Origin: Akebia trifoliata
Lineage: Eukaryota; Streptophyta; Magnoliopsida; Ranunculales; Lardizabalaceae
Length of the DNA stretch: 64,000 bases
Direction: 5' to 3'
NCBI GenBank assembly: GCA_017979445.1
Contig: CM030709.1
Location: 744,001-808,000, forward strand
In this document: in pieces, positions 9,357-21,053 of the stretch
Position numbering within the stretch: position 1 is the first letter of the stretch
Layout of the letters: each line of letters starts with the position of its first letter
The notes under the pieces: generated by a model
Databases searched by the model: none
Seen by the model: the letters and a program-made list of their open reading frames with translations, nothing else
Told to the model about the DNA's origin: nothing
Translations under genes and position numbers: made by a program

Positions 9357-10903
9357 AGCTCACATAATTTGGGATCCACCAATCACATGTGCCTGCATGG
9401 AGTACAAATGTGTTGTTAAGAAATTTCTGTGTCTAAGCTTCTTATGAACCAATGGCATGACGCCACCTATATTGAAAAGGAAACATGATTGGTTGGTGAA
9501 GAGAAAATTAAGGGAGAAAATTTCGGAGTGATTAGGAGTTTGGATTTTTAGTGCTTTATCAATACACATGGCTTATGCCATTAGTTCATTAGCTTTGCAC
9601 TGAAATTTCTTAATTGGAAATTCTTACTCACCAACGTGTATTGAATGGTATTCCCAATTTACAAAATTACCTTCATTAGACTTGATGTGGCACAACCTAT
9701 TGAGTCTATGAGCACTCTGACGATAAATTTTGTGAGCAAAAAAATCACTCCTCGATCTTTTGTACAATGTAATTAAGATGGTAGGCGGCATTACAGATGT
9801 TGTAGATCATCCACAAGAAACTACTTGCATATCACAAGTTATTTGTTGCACCCTAAGCTTAAAAATATCCATTTTTTTAGAAAACCTATCTTAACACTAT
9901 TAGATGCATCTCATTGAAGGAATGTTGGCGAACTCCTTCAATTCATTTCTATTATTCTCTTGTCATTATTAATAATTGGTGCCATATCACCTTTTATCGA
10001 CGTCATTTTTATAAGTATGAGGGTGCAATTTGTGGAAGAATAATAATATGAAGAGTTCTTTTTGTTTTTTTCGTTTATTTAAGAGATGAAGATGAAGGTG
10101 GCTTCACAATTATCATGGACTGGCCAATCAATAAGTAGAAGAAGAGAAAAAAAAAAAGAAAAAAGATTATGATGAAAAATGAGTGCAATCTTTTTTCTAA
10201 ATTTGTTTTTAGGGTTGAGGATTTTTTTTAAGTAATCGAGTCCGATTGGCCTTAGGTGATATGCAACTAACCAGTCCCCTATTTTAATTGTGTGTGTATG
10301 TATATATGTGTATGTATTTTCTCTATATATTATAGTTTGAGATTATACTCTTAGAAGTACATGGGAGCCTTTTTAAATCTTTTTAAAATGGGACAAATTT
10401 TAAATTTTGGAGTATTGGTAGTTGATTGTTAAGGACATTGGGGTTGATGGATCTCTTCTTAACATTAATTGCATGGAGGAAAGACGGGTACAGTTTCCTA
10501 TCTCACTATTTAATTTGGGACGAAGGATCCCTTGTGGTCACACACGCATGTGGGGATGACAGCTTTACTTTAATAACTCTAAATTTAATATTTGTCAGTT
10601 CGTTATTTGGACTGACTACTTCTCATTTGCATTTAATTGTGAATGATGAGTCATCAAGCTCTTCTACCAGGACAGCTATGCTCACCATTTTTTTTTATTT
10701 GTTTTGGATCTCATTGGTAATTTATTCCCAATTACCCATATCCCTTATTCAGATTCGGGTCGACTTTTAAGAAGTGATAGAGTCATCCATAGAACTAGCA
10801 AATCCAATTTGGTGAAACATATTTATGCAGTAACGCTCATTTTTGAAAGATGGAATTTTAATTGTGTACTATTGGATCTATCATTTGGATAATATTGATC
10901 CGT
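9357..10903. other. Intergenic region without recognised genes
   Basis: AT-rich sequence. Short open frames such as 10426-10770 have no family features and strongly AT-driven residue use. I see nothing else. Confidence 0.35.
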
Positions 10904-10923
10904 TACCATATATATATATATAT

Positions 10924-11278
10924 GGGTCCCGTTCAACAACAAACATTTTGGCAAAACATTTTTGAAAACATGGGTTAGAGGTTTTGAAATGGGCTGATTT
11001 TTTGTGAGGATGATCTCTACGGTGAGGACATCATCCTCACCAAAAATCAGCCCATTCCAAAACTTCTAGCCCTAGTTTACAAGTTGAAAAATCGTGGACC
11101 GTCCATTTTTTGTAAACCATTTTTGATGGGGTTAGAAGTTTTGTAATGGGCTGATTTTTCGTGATGATGATCTCCTCACTATAAAAATCATCCTCACCAA
11201 AAATCAGCTCATTCCAAAACCTCTAACCTATGTTTTGAAAAATGTTTTGCCAAAATATTTGTTGTTGAACATTTCCCT
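10924..11278. mobile_element. TA-tract double-hairpin element P1
   Basis: 355 bp between (TA)n tracts. Class I ends: GGGTCCCGTTCAACAACAAA at the left, complement GGGAAATGTTCAACAACAAA at the right. Each half is itself a hairpin (GAATGGGCTGATTTTTNGTG and its complement). The central core reads GTGGACCGTCC (forward). No coding potential. Confidence 0.85.
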
Positions 11279-11301
11279 ATATTTATATATATATATATAT
11301 A

Positions 11302-11655
11302 GGTCCCATTCAATAGCTAATTTTTTGGCAAAACATTTTTCAAAACATGAGTTAGAAGTTTTGGAATGGGCTGATTTTTGGTGAGGATGATCTCTACGGT
11401 GAGGAGATTATCATCACAAAAAATCAGCCCGTTCCAAAACTTTTAACCCTATAAAAAATAGTTTACAAAAAATGGACGGTCCACGATTTTTCAACTTGTA
11501 AACATGGGTTAGAAGTTTTGGAATGGGCTGATTTTTGGTGAGGATGATCTCCTCACCGTAGAGATCATCCTCACCAAAAATCAGCCCATTCCAAAACTTC
11601 TAACTCATGTGTTTGAAAAATGTTTTGCCAAAAAGTTAGCCATTAAACGCTACCC
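11302..11655. mobile_element. TA-tract double-hairpin element P2
   Basis: 354 bp flanked by (TA)n. Class V-like ends: AGGTCCCATTCAATAGC at the left, GCCATTAAACGCTACCC at the right. Two internal hairpins. The core is inverted relative to P1 (GGACGGTCCAC). Confidence 0.85.
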
Positions 11656-11676
11656 ATATATATATATATATATATA

Positions 11677-12087
11677 GGGTCAGGTTCAAGGGCCATGTGA
11701 AAAAACATGTAAGAAAACTTTCGACGGTAAATAAAATTTTAAAATATGGGTTAGAAATTTTAGATTGAGCTGATTTTTTGTGAGGATGATCTTTATGATG
11801 GGAAGATCATCCAAAAAAAAAAAAATTAGCCCAATCTGAAACTTCTAACCCCATTAAAAGTGATTTAGAATGTGGACCGTCGATGTTTTTTCAATTTTTA
11901 TCACTAATTTGTAATCACTTTTGATGGATTTAGAGGTTTCTGATTGAGCTGATTTTTTGTGAGGATGATCTTCTCATCATAGTGACCATCCTTGCAAAAA
12001 ATCAGCTCAATCCAAAACCTCTAACCCTTATTTTGAAAAACGAAAGTTTTCTTACATGTTTTCTCACATGGCCCTTGAACTTGACCC
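11677..12087. mobile_element. TA-tract double-hairpin element P3
   Basis: 411 bp flanked by (TA)n. Class II ends: GGGTCAGGTTCAAGGGCC, mirrored by GGCCCTTGAACTTGACCC. The diverged hairpins (GATTGAGCTGATTTTTTGTG) and core GTGGACCGTCG mark a distinct subgroup. Confidence 0.85.
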
Positions 12088-12115
12088 ATATATATATATA
12101 TATATATATATATTA

Positions 12116-12493
12116 TCCCGTTCGGCACCCTAAGTTTTACCACACATTTTAACAAACGCGTTTTGTTTTACATGGGTTAGAAGTTTTGGAAGGAGCTGAT
12201 TTTTGGTGAGGATGATCTCTATGGTGAGGAGATCATCCTCACCAAAAATCAGCTTATTCCAAAACTTCTAACCCCATCAAAATTGATTTACAAAAAATGG
12301 ACGGTCCACGATTTTTCAACGTGTAAATATGGGGCTAAACATTTCGGAATGGGCTGATTTTTGGGGAGGATGATCTTCTAATCATAGAGATCATCCTCAC
12401 CAAAAATCAGCTCATTCCAAAACTTCTAACCCATGTAGGACAAAAAACGTTTGTTAAAGTGTGTGGTAAAACTTAGGGTGCTGAACATTTCCC
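12116..12493. mobile_element. TA-tract double-hairpin element P4
   Basis: 378 bp flanked by (TA)n. Class IV ends: CCCGTTCGGCACCCTAAG at the left, CTTAGGGTGCTGAACATT at the right. Two hairpins with an inverted core (GGACGGTCCAC). Confidence 0.85.
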
Positions 12494-12543
<50 letters not shown>

Positions 12544-12578
12544 ATAATAAGCACTGTATTATAAATTTTTTTTTTAAA

Positions 12579-12814
12579 GAGTCGTGGTAATCTGACTACC
12601 CCACGTGCCACACTCAATCAACTCTCCTGATGTGACAAGTTTGAGAATTGTAGATCTGTATGCCTTAAGATATATTTTTCCCTTGGGATACAATTTTTTT
12701 ATGGGAAAGTGCAGTTTTGTATCACGAGGTGTATAGATCTATAGTTTTCTAATTTGTCACATCAAGAGAGTCGATTGAGTGTACCACGTGAGATAGTCAG
12801 ATTCTCACAATTCT
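12579..12814. mobile_element. MULE-type MITE (CACGTGGCATACTCAA subfamily)
   Basis: The ends are GAGTCGTGGTAATCTGACT and complement GAATTGTGAGAATCTGACT. TTTTTTAAA occurs on both sides (12570-12578, 12815-12823), consistent with a 9-bp duplication. An inner GATACA/TGTATC pair is present. Confidence 0.7.
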
Positions 12815-14278
12815 TTTTTTTAAAGATTATTTAATTCATGAGTGATTTTATTGGCATACCAACTTTTGCTAATGCTACCTTAGTTCATTTGTAAATTACC
12901 AAAGAATTAACACACATCTTGAAGTGGCGTCAACAAAAGTTCATTACATGAAAAAATGGGTAGATTTGATGCAACTTTTTAAAATACTATACATGAAAAA
13001 GGGGTAAATTCGACGGATATTGATGTCGATTTTACCCCTTTTTCACGTAGTGGTTGGTGTGGCAATAGAAGCACTCTTAATTCACATATAGAGTTTTTTA
13101 ATTTCATATTTAATTTTTAAATTAAAATAGTTATACATATATATTTTATAAGATGTTTATATTGAAAAATAAAAGAAAGAGGTGAAATGATGGAAATTCG
13201 GAGAAGGTGCCAGCTTACTAAATTGATAAAGTTTGTGATGAGTATTGATACCACAACCTGGGTTCAAACTTGGCCTTCAAGCAAAAAGAAAAAAAAAGAC
13301 AGAGAGAAAAATCATAAGAAAATAAAGAATCTCCTTCAGCCTAATTCAAGCAAATACCAAATAAAATTTGAGATGATTTGTGGAACGACAACTTCACTAA
13401 ACATAAACCAAACATAAGCTTAAAAACTATAAAACAATTCACTAAATTTCCCTATCGTGATGCATTGGATAGTTTTTTTAAATTATGCTCTTACTACAAA
13501 TTAGCATATGATGAGGGCTTTAAAATTTTAATGCCAATACCATAATGATCAATCCATACCAGTAGTACTATTGTGAGAATGATTTAAAGTTAATGATGAT
13601 GCCTTGTTTCGTATTACGAGATAGGCATGCATGGTGTGTTACCCATTTAATGATTATACTTTGTTAAAAAAATTTGTATCTAAATGGGCGTATCAAATAA
13701 TTAAAAGAGTTTGTCTTTTGAAGTATAGTCAAGCCCGAAGAGTCCAAATTTTTTGTTACCAAGTGAGGTGGTTAAGGTGTTAAATGAACAACAAACTACT
13801 GCATGCCTTCAAAATTGAAGGACATGGCATTTAACTATAGTTGTTTTTAAATGAGGAGTCGTTTTTTACTCACAGACTTGTCGGTGCTTACCACATCAAG
13901 CATATAAGAGTAGTTTTGTGATTGATAATGGTACTTTTGTAAATTAAAAGTGCCGTTCAATACATGTGAACACATGTGATTGGTGGATTTCAGATTTCTG
14001 CGAGTAATTTTTTTTTTTTTAAATGAGGCATAAAAATATGGGAAACATGGCATTTTTTAACCACAAATACGGATTCAGCTTGAGTCATGAATGTTTGGTC
14101 CAAACTTTGGGCCGGTCTACTATAAATATCCCCTATTTGGGAACCACTACCCCATTTGGTCATCAATATGGGAGATTTTAAATCAATCTTTTGGGTCATC
14201 TAACCAAACATATGTTCAGTCCATAATTTGATGGACCTACTATCCCAACATCCACCCTCACGTGTGTCATGCATTTTA
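12815..14278. other. Intergenic region without recognised genes
   Basis: AT-rich DNA holding short open frames with no family resemblance (for example the lysine-rich frame at 13187-13417). I see no clear repeat structure. Confidence 0.35.
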
Positions 14279-14289
14279 AATATATATAT

Positions 14290-14362
<73 letters not shown>
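14279..14362. repeat. (TA)n microsatellite
   Basis: About 84 bp of almost uninterrupted TA repeats directly abutting element P5. It is a probable insertion target for the palindromic family. Confidence 0.95.
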
Positions 14363-14364
<2 letters not shown>

Positions 14365-14742
14365 GTGACGTTCCTACGACCCTTATCACGACTCACATTG
14401 CGACATCGTTTTTGTCTTATATGGGAAAAAAGGTTTGGAATGGGCTGATTTTTTGTAAGGATGATCTCTGTGATGAGGGGATCATCGTTGCAAAAAATCA
14501 TCCCATTCCAAAACTTCTAACCCCATCAAAATTGATTTACAAAAATTGGACGGTCTAAAAATTTTCAACTTGTAAACATAGGGCTAGAAGTTTCATAATG
14601 AGCTGATTTTTGGCAAGGAGGATCTCCTCACCATAGAGATCATCCTCACAAAAAATCAGCCCATTCCAAACATTTTTGCCCATATAAAACAAAATACGGT
14701 GTCGCAATGTGAGTCGTAATAAGAGTCGTAGGAACCCGACCC
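14363..14742. mobile_element. TA-tract double-hairpin element P5
   Basis: 380 bp. Class III ends: GGGTGACGTTCCTACGACCC at the left, complement GGGTCGGGTTCCTACGACTC at the right, each followed by a CACATTGCGACA block. Two hairpins and an inverted core (TTGGACGGTC). Its closest relative here is P15, which has the same ends and nearly the same length. Confidence 0.85.
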
Positions 14743-14752
14743 TATATATATA

Positions 14753-15095
14753 GGGTCCTATTTAGCACCAAACATTTTGGCCAACATTTTAGCCAATCAT
14801 TTTTGTCCTACGTTAGTTAGAAGTTTTGAAATGGGTTGATTTTTGGTGAGGATGATCTTTACGGTGATGAGATCATCCTCACAAAAAATCAGCCCATTCC
14901 AAAATTTCTAGCCCCATGTTTACAAGTTGAAAAATCGTGGACCGTCCATTTTTTATAAATCATTTTTGATGGGGTTAGGAGTTTTGGAATGGGCTGATTT
15001 TTTATGAGGATGATCTCCTCACCAAAAATCAACCCATTCCAAAACTCCTAACCCATGTTTTGAAAAATGTTTTGCCAAAATGTTTGGTGCTAAAC
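14753..15095. mobile_element. TA-tract double-hairpin element P6, sharing its right end with P7
   Basis: About 343 bp. Class I ends: GGGTCCTATTTAGCACCAAA at the left; the right end reaches GTTTGGTGCTAAAC, where P7 begins without an intervening TA tract. Core GTGGACCGTCC forward. Only a 10-bp TA stretch separates it from P5. Confidence 0.8.
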
Positions 15096-15415
15096 ATTTT
15101 GGCAAAACATGGGTTAGAGGTTTTGGAATAGGCTGATTTTTGGTGAGGATGATCTCTACGGTGAGGAGATCATCCTCACAAAAAATCAGCCCAGTCCAAA
15201 ACTTCTAGCCCCAATTTACAAGTTGAAAAATCGTGGACCGTCCATTTTTTGTAAATCATTTTTGATGGGGTTAGAAGTTTTGGAATGGGCTGATTTTTGG
15301 TGATGATGATCTTCTCACTGTAGAGATCATCCTCACCAAAAATCAACCCATTCCAAAACCTCTAACCCATGTTTTGAAAAATGTTTTGCCAAAATGTTTA
15401 TTGCTGAACGGGACC
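15092..15415. mobile_element. TA-tract double-hairpin element P7
   Basis: About 324 bp. It starts in the shared AAACATTTTGGCAAAACATG segment, so it lacks its own outer left end. The right end GCTGAACGGGACC abuts (TA)n. Core GTGGACCGTCC forward. Confidence 0.8.
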
Positions 15416-15810
15416 ATATATATATATATATATGGCTTATCGTGGGTATCCCACCTTTCAGGTGAGACTAATCTCACGTGTGTCATCCATCAGACCCTAG
15501 AGGGTGGCCCTAAGAAATTCATTGTTTCGTGAGATTTCAAACATTTGACCAACCCTTCCTATATAGCTTATCAAGATTCGGCTTGCAACTAGGCCAACTC
15601 CTTGGGGTTGTAGTTTAAAACCATCAAGCCTGAATTCATTGATGTTTAAATATGGGCCTAGCCCATAAAAGAAAGATCTTCGTATTGAATACTCAGAATT
15701 TATCTATCAAGATGATTCGTAGTCCATTGTTTTATGGCATGTTTGAATGTTTGTGAATATCAGCGGGATAGTTGAATAGATATATCATGACTCACTCCAT
15801 CATTTAAAAA

Positions 15811-16860
15811 AGGGAAAATTACTTCAAGGAACCTATGGGTTTTTTCTTCTTCTTCTTCTAAATAGTCCCTAAGTTTTGGATTGTATCTTAATAGTCAATT
15901 TGATGAACTTTTCTTTTCTTAATAGTCTTAAACTCATCGAAAACTACCCTTTTAATCATCTTCTTCACATAGTAAGATTTTTCAACGATGATTGTAATAA
16001 TTTCTAATAATTTTTTATCGTAAATGATGAATAGAGAATGATATGCTCTTAATTTTAACCATTTATATCTATTTTTTGATTTATTAAAAAAAATGAAAAA
16101 CAAAGTTAAAATTCTAATTTTTTTTTTTTTTTTATGATTATGTCATAACTTTTGATCCACAACTATGCTATATGCATTTTTGGTCTTCCGAGGAGATTTA
16201 CTCAATATCAAAATAGAATAAATGAAAAAAAAAAAAAAATCTGGATCATATTTATAGTGTCGAATTCACTACTTTTCATTGTTAGTTCAACATTTTTATT
16301 GTTGAGTTCAAAGATTTTTTTTCTTATGAAAATATTGTTGAACTCAATAGTAACTAAACATGAATTAAAAGCGTTAAGTTCATCAATAATTATCGTTGAA
16401 CTCAAAATATTAATATTATATAACTCGATGATATAAGTTATATTATTGATGAACTTGAAGATTTTAAGTCATGTTTAATTACTATCAAGTTCAATAATAT
16501 TTTCATAAAAAAATCATTGAACTCAATAATAAAAAGTGGTGAGCTCCACTATAAAAATGTTGAATTAAAGTGGTGAACTCAACACTGTAAATATGATCCA
16601 TATTTTCATTTTTCATTTTTTAGCTTCGATATTGGGTAAATCTCCTCGCAATACCCAAAATGTATATATCATAACTATAACCCAACTATGTGAAGAAGAT
16701 GCGGAAAAAGGCAGTTTGGATATTTCAAAAATATGATAACAAGAGATGCGGGCAAGGGACTATTAAGGAAAGAAAAATTCATTAAATGGACTACTGAGAT
16801 ATATCATCCAAAACTTAAGGACCATTCAGAGAACAAACCTTCGCACAGGTCTAATTTTCT
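15811..16860. mobile_element. 1.05 kb foldback element with 9-bp target duplication
   Basis: The two halves are inverted along nearly the whole length: CTAAATAGTCCCTAAGTTTT at about 15857 against AAAACTTAAGGACCATTCAG at about 16810, and CATCTTCTTCACATAG against CTATGTGAAGAAGATG. The centre is near 16405-16440. ATTTAAAAA flanks it at 15802-15810 and 16861-16869, suggesting a Mutator-like foldback transposon. Short open frames inside are by-products. Confidence 0.7.
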
Positions 16861-16918
16861 ATTTAAAAAGTTTGGCTTTTGAAGAGGAAGGATTGATGAG
16901 GACTTGTGTGTGTGGAAC

Positions 16919-17205
16919 CAGGGGCGGAGCCAAGATTTTCTTGTAGTGGGGGCAAACTATGGTTAGTTGAATAGTTGAAGAACTTGAAGATGAATAATTT
17001 TAGGGAGAAATTCAGAGGATTTAGGTTAGAAGTTGAAGAAAAGGATATTTAGGTCATTTTCAATTAATATATGTGAAGGCAAATGGAGAGAGAGAGGTGA
17101 GGGAGCGGGGATAAATGGGGCATGTAATTAATTAAAAATATAAGGGTGTCTCAAAGTTCTATGAGGGCAATTGCCCCCACCAGCTTCTTACTAGCTTTGC
17201 CCCTG
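16919..17205. mobile_element. hAT-type MITE with exact 8-bp target duplication
   Basis: 287 bp beginning CAGGGGCGGAGCCAAG and ending CTAGCTTTGCCCCTG. The perfect direct repeat TGTGGAAC flanks it (16911-16918 and 17206-17213), the hallmark of hAT insertion. It has no coding capacity, so it would have needed a transposase in trans. Confidence 0.88.
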
Positions 17206-17213
17206 TGTGGAAC

Positions 17214-17802
17214 AATGCTCACTCTCCTGTGAGTGCCACGTCAAGCGTAGCAAAGGTAGTTTTATAACTAAGAAGGGTAGTTTTATAAATTAGGGATGCC
17301 TCTAATACACGTGGGCTCATGTGATTGGTGGATCGTGAGTTTGTTAGCACTGTCAGCAAAAATTTTGTGAGCAATTTTCTTTTGAGAAGTCGGTTCCCAA
17401 TTTCATGTCCGGGTGATGGCTTTGCATTAGGCCTCCATCGGTTTGAAATGAGAGAACAACGGTGCGCCATGTTAGCCTAAAAGTACGGGTCAAACAAGAA
17501 CCATTTTCTTAAAAGGTAAGCAAAATAATTACATTAAGTAATCCTTATTCTTTCTTAATTTTACGTCCTTACCCGTATATTTTATTTTGAAAGAACACCA
17601 CCAATAACAATTAAGGAGCTAACTATAAGGCTGTTAATGGGCCGGGCTTTTAACTGGTTTTGAGTAGTACTGCTAGGCCCATTTAGATATTGGGAAAGAA
17701 GATGTATTTTGAGATTAATATTAACCCTTGGATTTCATACGATTGTATTTTTTTTATGAATTTTTTTTTTCATGATTCCATGATTTGAACCCATTTAAAA
17801 TA
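17214..17802. other. Intergenic region without recognised genes
   Basis: AT-rich sequence. An open frame on the minus strand at 17219-17470 shows no recognisable family. Confidence 0.35.
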
Positions 17803-17987
17803 GAGTCGTGATAATATGAAGCTCCCCCCTAACAAACGCCCCCATCACAGAACCGTAGATCATTTGCTTCGGGATATACAAAATCATACATTTTTTTTCT
17901 TGTGTATCCCAAGGCAAATGATCTACGGTTTTGTGATGAGAGATTAGGGGGCGTTTGTTAGAGGAGAGCGTCATATTATCATGGTTC
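17803..17987. mobile_element. MULE-type MITE with exact 9-bp duplication
   Basis: The ends are GAGTCGTGATAATATGA and complement GAACCATGATAATATGA, followed by long inverted arms (AACAAACGCCCCC and its mirror). TTTAAAATA is duplicated exactly at 17794-17802 and 17988-17996. This copy fixes the boundaries of the family. Confidence 0.9.
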
Positions 17988-17996
17988 TTTAAAATA

Positions 17997-18739
17997 TGTA
18001 GAAGAAAATTATGTTTGAAATTGGTTCAACTTGGCATAAGGCCTAAGTATTTGTGGGACAAGTCGAGTTTGTACTGATTTTATCCCTTATAGAAAGAAAA
18101 CGAATTCTTGACCCTCTTTCAAGATCATGTTAGGTTTACATGTATCCGTGCGAGGTGCTCACATCAAACTAGTTTTCCATACTCTTTGGCTTACCCTTTG
18201 TTGCAAATTAACTCTAAAAATTATACAAAAACATTAATTTGAGTGGTGATCATTATTAGGATGTTGTAGTTTTCACCATTGACTTCAAATTCACACTAAT
18301 TAGTAATAATACTCTTGAGTCTTGAGAAATACATCTTTAGGTCTTATCTTGATGAAGACACACTCAAGTCAAATAGCCATCGACGCTATATGCGTTGAGG
18401 AATATCTAGAGAATGTTAGTACCTGTTTGAAAATGGAGTTTACCCAAAAAAAAAAAAAAAGTTCAAACTTTCCTCCACCACAAAGTTCACTCCAACTGTC
18501 AACTATATACACAGTTTAGTTTCAACTCTACCAAATTGAATAATGGTGGAGTTTCTGACCTGGCTCGGCACATTTAACTCGGCCAATTTGAGTGTTGAAT
18601 CAGCCAAAATTTTAAGTAACTCAACATTTTAGTTGCATCGAGTTCTAGCGTCGTGTCACTTTGAAAACCAATCAAATCAGTTGACTCGGCCAAGTTCCGA
18701 GTCAGCAAATTTTAATAATATTATTAGAGGTTTCTATAA
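17997..18739. other. Intergenic region without recognised genes
   Basis: AT-rich DNA with no recognised gene or repeat structure. Confidence 0.35.
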
Positions 18740-18969
18740 GAGTCCTGATAATATGATTTGTCAGATGGTATACTCAATCGACTCCTTGACGTGGACAATC
18801 TCAAGAATCGTAGATCTATACATCTTGAGATACACGGCTTCCTCGGGACACACTTTTTATGAGGAAGTGCAATCATGTATCCCGAGGTGTTCAAATCTAT
18901 GATTCTCAAACTTGTCACCTCAGGGAGTCGATTGAGTATGCCACTTGGCAAGTCATATTATCCCGACTC
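18740..18969. mobile_element. MULE-type MITE with exact 9-bp duplication
   Basis: The ends are GAGTCCTGATAATATGA and complement GAGTCGGGATAATATGA. TTTCTATAA is duplicated exactly at 18731-18739 and 18970-18978. It belongs to the GGCATACTCAA subfamily and lies 24 bp from the next copy. Confidence 0.9.
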
Positions 18970-18993
18970 TTTCTATAATTATTAATGACTGAA

Positions 18994-19224
18994 GAGTCAT
19001 GATAATATGACTTCCCACGTGGCATACTCAAATGACTCTATAACATGGACAAGTTCGGGAATCTTAGATCAGCATGCCTCATGATACATGATTCCCTTGA
19101 GATACACTTTTTTATGGGGAAGTGCAATCATGTATCCCCAGTAATTCAGATCTAAGGTACTCGAACTTGTCATGAAATAGAGTCATTTGAGTATGCTGCC
19201 TGGCGAGTCATATTATCCCGACTC
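18994..19224. mobile_element. MULE-type MITE, near-twin of the preceding copy
   Basis: The ends are GAGTCATGATAATATGACT and complement GAGTCGGGATAATATGACT. The flanks ATGACTGAA and ATAAATGAA agree at 7 of 9 positions. Its arms match those of 18740-18969. Confidence 0.8.
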
Positions 19225-19784
19225 ATAAATGAATATTGTGGGCTCTGATATAGACAAAAAACTAACACGCTTGATATTTTTAATTTCAATAAGCAAAACT
19301 AACTTGCTTAAATTAGGCTGTTATAGTTCATGATGCTAATATAATCCATCACTTATATCTATTATGTTTTAGGTAAATTAACCTAACCCACCCTCAATAT
19401 AATACAGTGAAAATGAAAGTTAGATTCTCTTAAGAAATAAGATTTTGAGGGACAAATGTATTGCAGTCAAAGAAGCAAGACGACTTGCAGCTATCCAAGC
19501 AGGCTCAAGCCAACCAAGCCATTTCATACTGTTGCTTCTAAAAGTCAACTCCATTCTAAGTACATCAACTACAACATCATCAACAACAACAAAACCAAGT
19601 ACCCATTCTTCTCAACCCCTTCTTAGCCATTATATTTCCCTTTTTGTTTAATATTAACCTACTTTCCTCAAATACCTTGCCTTTTAAGCACCCTTTTCCC
19701 TTCTATTATTCCCCTTTTTCTTCTTTCTACAATCTTTCTCTAGAACAAATTCCATCTCTACAGCTAGCCAAGGAGCATGCTTGA

Positions 19785-20679
19785 ATGTCCAGAGACAGGT
19801 ACAAATTAATAAGCTAAATCCAAAAAAGTTATCTCATGTTCAATCCAATAAGCTTTAAAAAAAAATTCCTTATTTTGTCAAATTTCATGTTCATGGGTAC
19901 TCAAATAACTTCATTCATTAACTTTTTAGGTGGAATTTCCATTTGATTTTCTTTTGTTGTCCTGCAGGGAGAGATTTGAAGAGATAGCGAAGAAGATCAA
20001 GAGAGAAGCCGATGCCTCGGATCAAATGGGAAGGAGACACTTATTAGGCCTTCCTGGAAACTTAAACACAATTACACCTTGTGCTGCATGTAAGCTTCTA
20101 AGGAGAAGATGTGCACAAGAATGCCCTTTCTCTCCATATTTCTCTCCTCATGAGCCCCAAAAATTTGCTTCAGTCCACAAAGTTTTTGGTGCAAGCAACG
20201 TCTCGAAGATGCTAATGGTTATGCCCAATTCTCTCTCTGATCTTCTCTTTTTTTGCACTCCCCTCGGTGAACATCGTAACATTGATTTTATATAATCTGT
20301 ATAATTAATTCAGGAGGTACCGGAGAGCCAAAGAGCCGATACGGCAAATAGTCTTGTTTACGAAGCGAACATGAGGCTTAGGGATCCGGTATATGGGTGC
20401 ATGGGTGCAATCTCGGCCTTGCAACAACAAGTACAATCCTTACAAGCCGAGCTAAATGCAATAGGAGCTGAGATACTGAAATACAAGTACAGGGAAACAA
20501 GTACTAATTTGATTCATTCATCTCATGCCACTATGCTTTCTCCTGATTTGGTGTCTGTCGCTGCACCGCCACCAGTGCCTCCTCCAGTTTCTTCTTCTTC
20601 TTCTTCCATGTGCACTCCTCCTTCAACCACAACCGAGTATAGCTCAATTTCGAATGAAAATACCCTATATTTTGGCTAA
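19785..20679 (+). CDS. LBD15: LOB-domain transcription factor, LBD15-like
   Basis: Three exons join at GT-AG introns: 19785-19798, 19968-20217 and 20314-20679, giving 209 residues. The first coding exon is only 14 nt and supplies MSRD plus two bases of the next codon, restoring the expected N-terminus MSRDRERFEEIAKKIKREAD. The LOB domain has the zinc-finger-like CX2CX6CX3C (Cys43, 46, 53, 57), the GAS block around residues 71-87, and a leucine-zipper-like heptad (L124, L131, L135, I142). The Pro/Ser-rich C-terminus ends in YFG, as I recall for Arabidopsis LBD15. The family consists of plant-specific nuclear DNA-binding proteins acting in organ and vascular development. The exact orthologue assignment is inferred from recall of the protein. 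CT-rich sequence at 19655-19745 is the likely leader. Confidence 0.93.
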
Positions 20680-20735
20680 ATTTCTTTAGTAAAACACTCA
20701 CATTTTTCTTTATTACAATTGTGTGGAATAAGGGA

Positions 20736-21053
20736 TGCAATTGTTGTATTATTTGGGTTTTTATACTCTTTTTTAACTTTAATAATATAAATTTATGGTT
20801 GAAAGACAATACATTATAACAGTGGATCGATGGGTTTTCTTTGTTTCTTCAATTTTCATTCTATATTCACTTCTTGATTCAAACCTATTCAATAGGAGGC
20901 AATTGTTGTATTATTTGGGTTTTTATACTCTTTAACTTTAATATAAATTTATGATCGAAAGACAATACATTAAAACAGTGTTGATTGATGGGTTTTCTTT
21001 GTTTCTTCAATTTTCATTCTAAATTTACTTCTTGGTACAAACCTAATCAATAC
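20736..21053. repeat. Tandem duplication of about 160 bp downstream of the LBD gene
   Basis: 20736-20896 and about 20897-21053 are near-copies (both contain GTTGTATTATTTGGGTTTTT, then GGGTTTTCTTTGTTTCTTC). The first copy probably overlaps the 3' UTR, so the duplication may have doubled polyadenylation signals. Confidence 0.85.

Noticed and set aside
13187..13417. Lysine-rich small protein
   Set aside because: A-rich composition explains it; there is no conserved motif or promoter signal.
14196..14501. Open frame rich in Tyr-Ile repeats
   Set aside because: It is a translation of the (TA)n microsatellite and part of P5, not a gene. The same applies to the frames at 12426-12617 and 32596-32838.
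10924..15415. CRISPR-like array of repeats
   Set aside because: Repeats are inverted pairs of unequal spacing separated by TA microsatellites in plant DNA. There are no regular direct repeats or spacers.
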